DNA of 64,000 nucleotides from Salipaludibacillus sp047795645 (GTDB taxonomy: Bacteria > Bacillota > Bacilli > Bacillales > Salisediminibacteriaceae): positions 2,976,001-3,040,000 of the forward strand of contig NZ_CP181045.1 in NCBI RefSeq assembly GCF_047795645.1, given 5' to 3'. Below are positions 63,060 through 64,000 of this stretch, piece by piece. A program made the translations under genes and the position numbers. Each line of letters starts with the position of its first letter. Position 1 is the first letter of the stretch. Below the pieces are notes generated by a model. It did no database searches. It was not told the DNA's origin and saw only the letters and a program-made list of their open reading frames with translations.

Positions 63060-64000
63060 TTAGATATTTTCTTGTTTTAATGCGTCTATGATGTTTTCTT
63101 CTTTTACTTTTGATATGGAATAAAGCATTGCTGAGCTGACAATTACAAATACGGCGATGATGACATACAAAAGATCCAGCCAAGGGAGTGAAAAATTAAA
63201 ATCAAATGAATTCATCATCGAATAATGAATCAAATACATCACTCCGATACTAATTGGAATCCCATATAGTAAAGCTTTTATGCCATAGAACAAACTTTCA
63301 AAATTCATCATTTTTGTAAATGCTTTCGGAGTCATACCTACCGACTTCAGCATCGCAAACTCCCTTTTTCGTAATGAAATGCTCGTTGAAATTGTGTTAA
63401 AAATATTAGCGACCGAAATTGCAGTAATTAAGGCAATAAACCCATAAGTGAAAATCGACATCATCAAAATCATCTGTTCTTCTTGCTGCCTTCTTTGAAA
63501 TACATTGTGCACATAAATATTAGTATCACTTACTTCTTCAATTTCAGATTGAGTCTTAAGCGGGTCAGCGCTATTAAGGTAAACCTCTGTTACCGAACCT
63601 TCTAACTCATAAAAATCTATCCAATCGTCAAAGGCATCCTCCGAAACGAAGAATTGAAGACCTCCTTCATAACCAGAAATCCCACCCATAGGTAATTCTC
63701 CTGTAAGTGCAGAAATTTCTATGTCACTAATAGAAGTTTTCTCTTCTGTTTCCCAGTCGAATTTGCTGAGTGGAATGGTACTTCCTACTTCCGATTCAAT
63801 CACTCGTGACTCAATAACTTTTTCAGTTTGATGATCATAATACGAAACAGTATCGACAAGAATTCCTCTAAGTGACGTTTTATCTCGCAGTAAATCAGGC
63901 TCAACACCAATTTCTGTAGCATACGCATCAAGTGCTTCATCTTTTAAACTGTTCACTTCAACATAATAAGGATATCCTCCTTCAATAAGCTGAGTTTGGT
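63060..64000 (-). CDS. FtsX-domain ABC transporter permease (partial)
   Basis: The C-terminal 313 residues of an ABC permease of the FtsX/MacB type; the frame is open to base 64000, so the N-terminus is outside the window. An extracytoplasmic acidic domain (MacB-periplasmic-core-like) is followed by three membrane segments separated by a loop with LRKREFAMLKSVGMTPKAF, the typical FtsX coupling region. The end VKEENIIDALKQENI is characteristic. Such permeases act in antimicrobial-peptide export/sensing or lipoprotein transport. The partner ATPase is not in view. Confidence 0.85.
   Translation of the reverse strand, partial: QTQLIEGGYPYYVEVNSLKDEALDAYATEIGVEPDLLRDKTSLRGILVDTVSYYDHQTEKVIESRVIESEVGSTIPLSKFDWETEEKTSISDIEISALTGELPMGGISGYEGGLQFFVSEDAFDDWIDFYELEGSVTEVYLNSADPLKTQSEIEEVSDTNIYVHNVFQRRQQEEQMILMMSIFTYGFIALITAISVANIFNTISTSISLRKREFAMLKSVGMTPKAFTKMMNFESLFYGIKALLYGIPISIGVMYLIHYSMMNSFDFNFSLPWLDLLYVIIAVFVIVSSAMLYSISKVKEENIIDALKQENI

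Noticed and set aside
62770..63183. 137-residue ORF on the minus strand
   Set aside because: It overlaps the end of the FtsX-type permease gene, has no start site and is a translation of the TATGCACA repeats and the REP-like hairpin.

Overview
The window comes from a low-GC Gram-positive bacterium, most likely a halo-alkaliphilic member of the Bacillaceae (Evansella, Salipaludibacillus or Alkalihalobacillus-like). Reasons: strong AGGAGG-type ribosome sites, Bacillus-type families (YesMN, YesL, YuiH, CzrA/CzcD, RhaEW), very acidic secreted enzymes, and domain orders known from alkaline Bacillus cellulases and amylopullulanases. No rRNA, tRNA, CRISPR array, complete insertion sequence or prophage was seen. 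Genus placement is inference.

Layout. 1-15.5 kb is a plant-polysaccharide locus: a truncated YtcQ/LplA-type lipoprotein, two CUT1 permeases, a YesMN two-component system, a GH95 alpha-L-fucosidase-type enzyme, a GH42 beta-galactosidase, an AraC regulator, an orphan lipoprotein-like 7TMR-DISM histidine kinase and a NIF3-family protein. 15.6-27.9 kb is a cellulose regulon: a wall-anchored GH5-CBM17-CBM28 cellulase, two paralogous LacI repressors, a CUT1 importer, a YesL-like protein, a GH1 beta-glucosidase and a ROK sugar kinase. It is tied together by four copies of a 16-bp palindromic operator and by cre-like sites.

28-33 kb holds a 52-bp tandem-repeat array, a membrane HtrA-like protease, and an agr-like quorum-sensing operon. 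The operon contains a soluble histidine kinase, an AgrC-like receptor that has lost its phospho-acceptor His and ATP-binding motifs, AgrB, and a 40-residue AgrD-like peptide with no Cys. There is no agrA. A YuiH-like oxidoreductase follows. 33-39 kb has a SEC-C protein, a broken GAF gene, an unknown protein and two tandem amidinotransferase-fold hydrolases. 39-46 kb is one giant wall-anchored amylopullulanase gene. 46-50 kb has a UDP-sugar dehydrogenase and a czcD/czrA zinc-efflux pair. 49.7-55.8 kb has a pectate lyase, a hendecad-repeat protein, a 33-residue membrane peptide and rhaEW/rhaR for L-rhamnose. 56-64 kb has a LOG protein, a VOC gene split by an inserted element, an ABC-2 exporter with TetR, a DHA2 MFS exporter and a truncated FtsX-type permease.

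Together the genes describe attack on plant cell walls and starch at the cell surface: cellulose, pectin, alpha-glucans and possibly fucosylated or galactosylated side chains. Oligosaccharides are imported by ATP-driven CUT1 transporters and hydrolysed inside the cell. The most distinctive findings are the split agr-like system, a 96-bp mobile repeat present three times (one copy splits the VOC gene), and the shared LPxTA anchoring stalk of the two giant surface enzymes.
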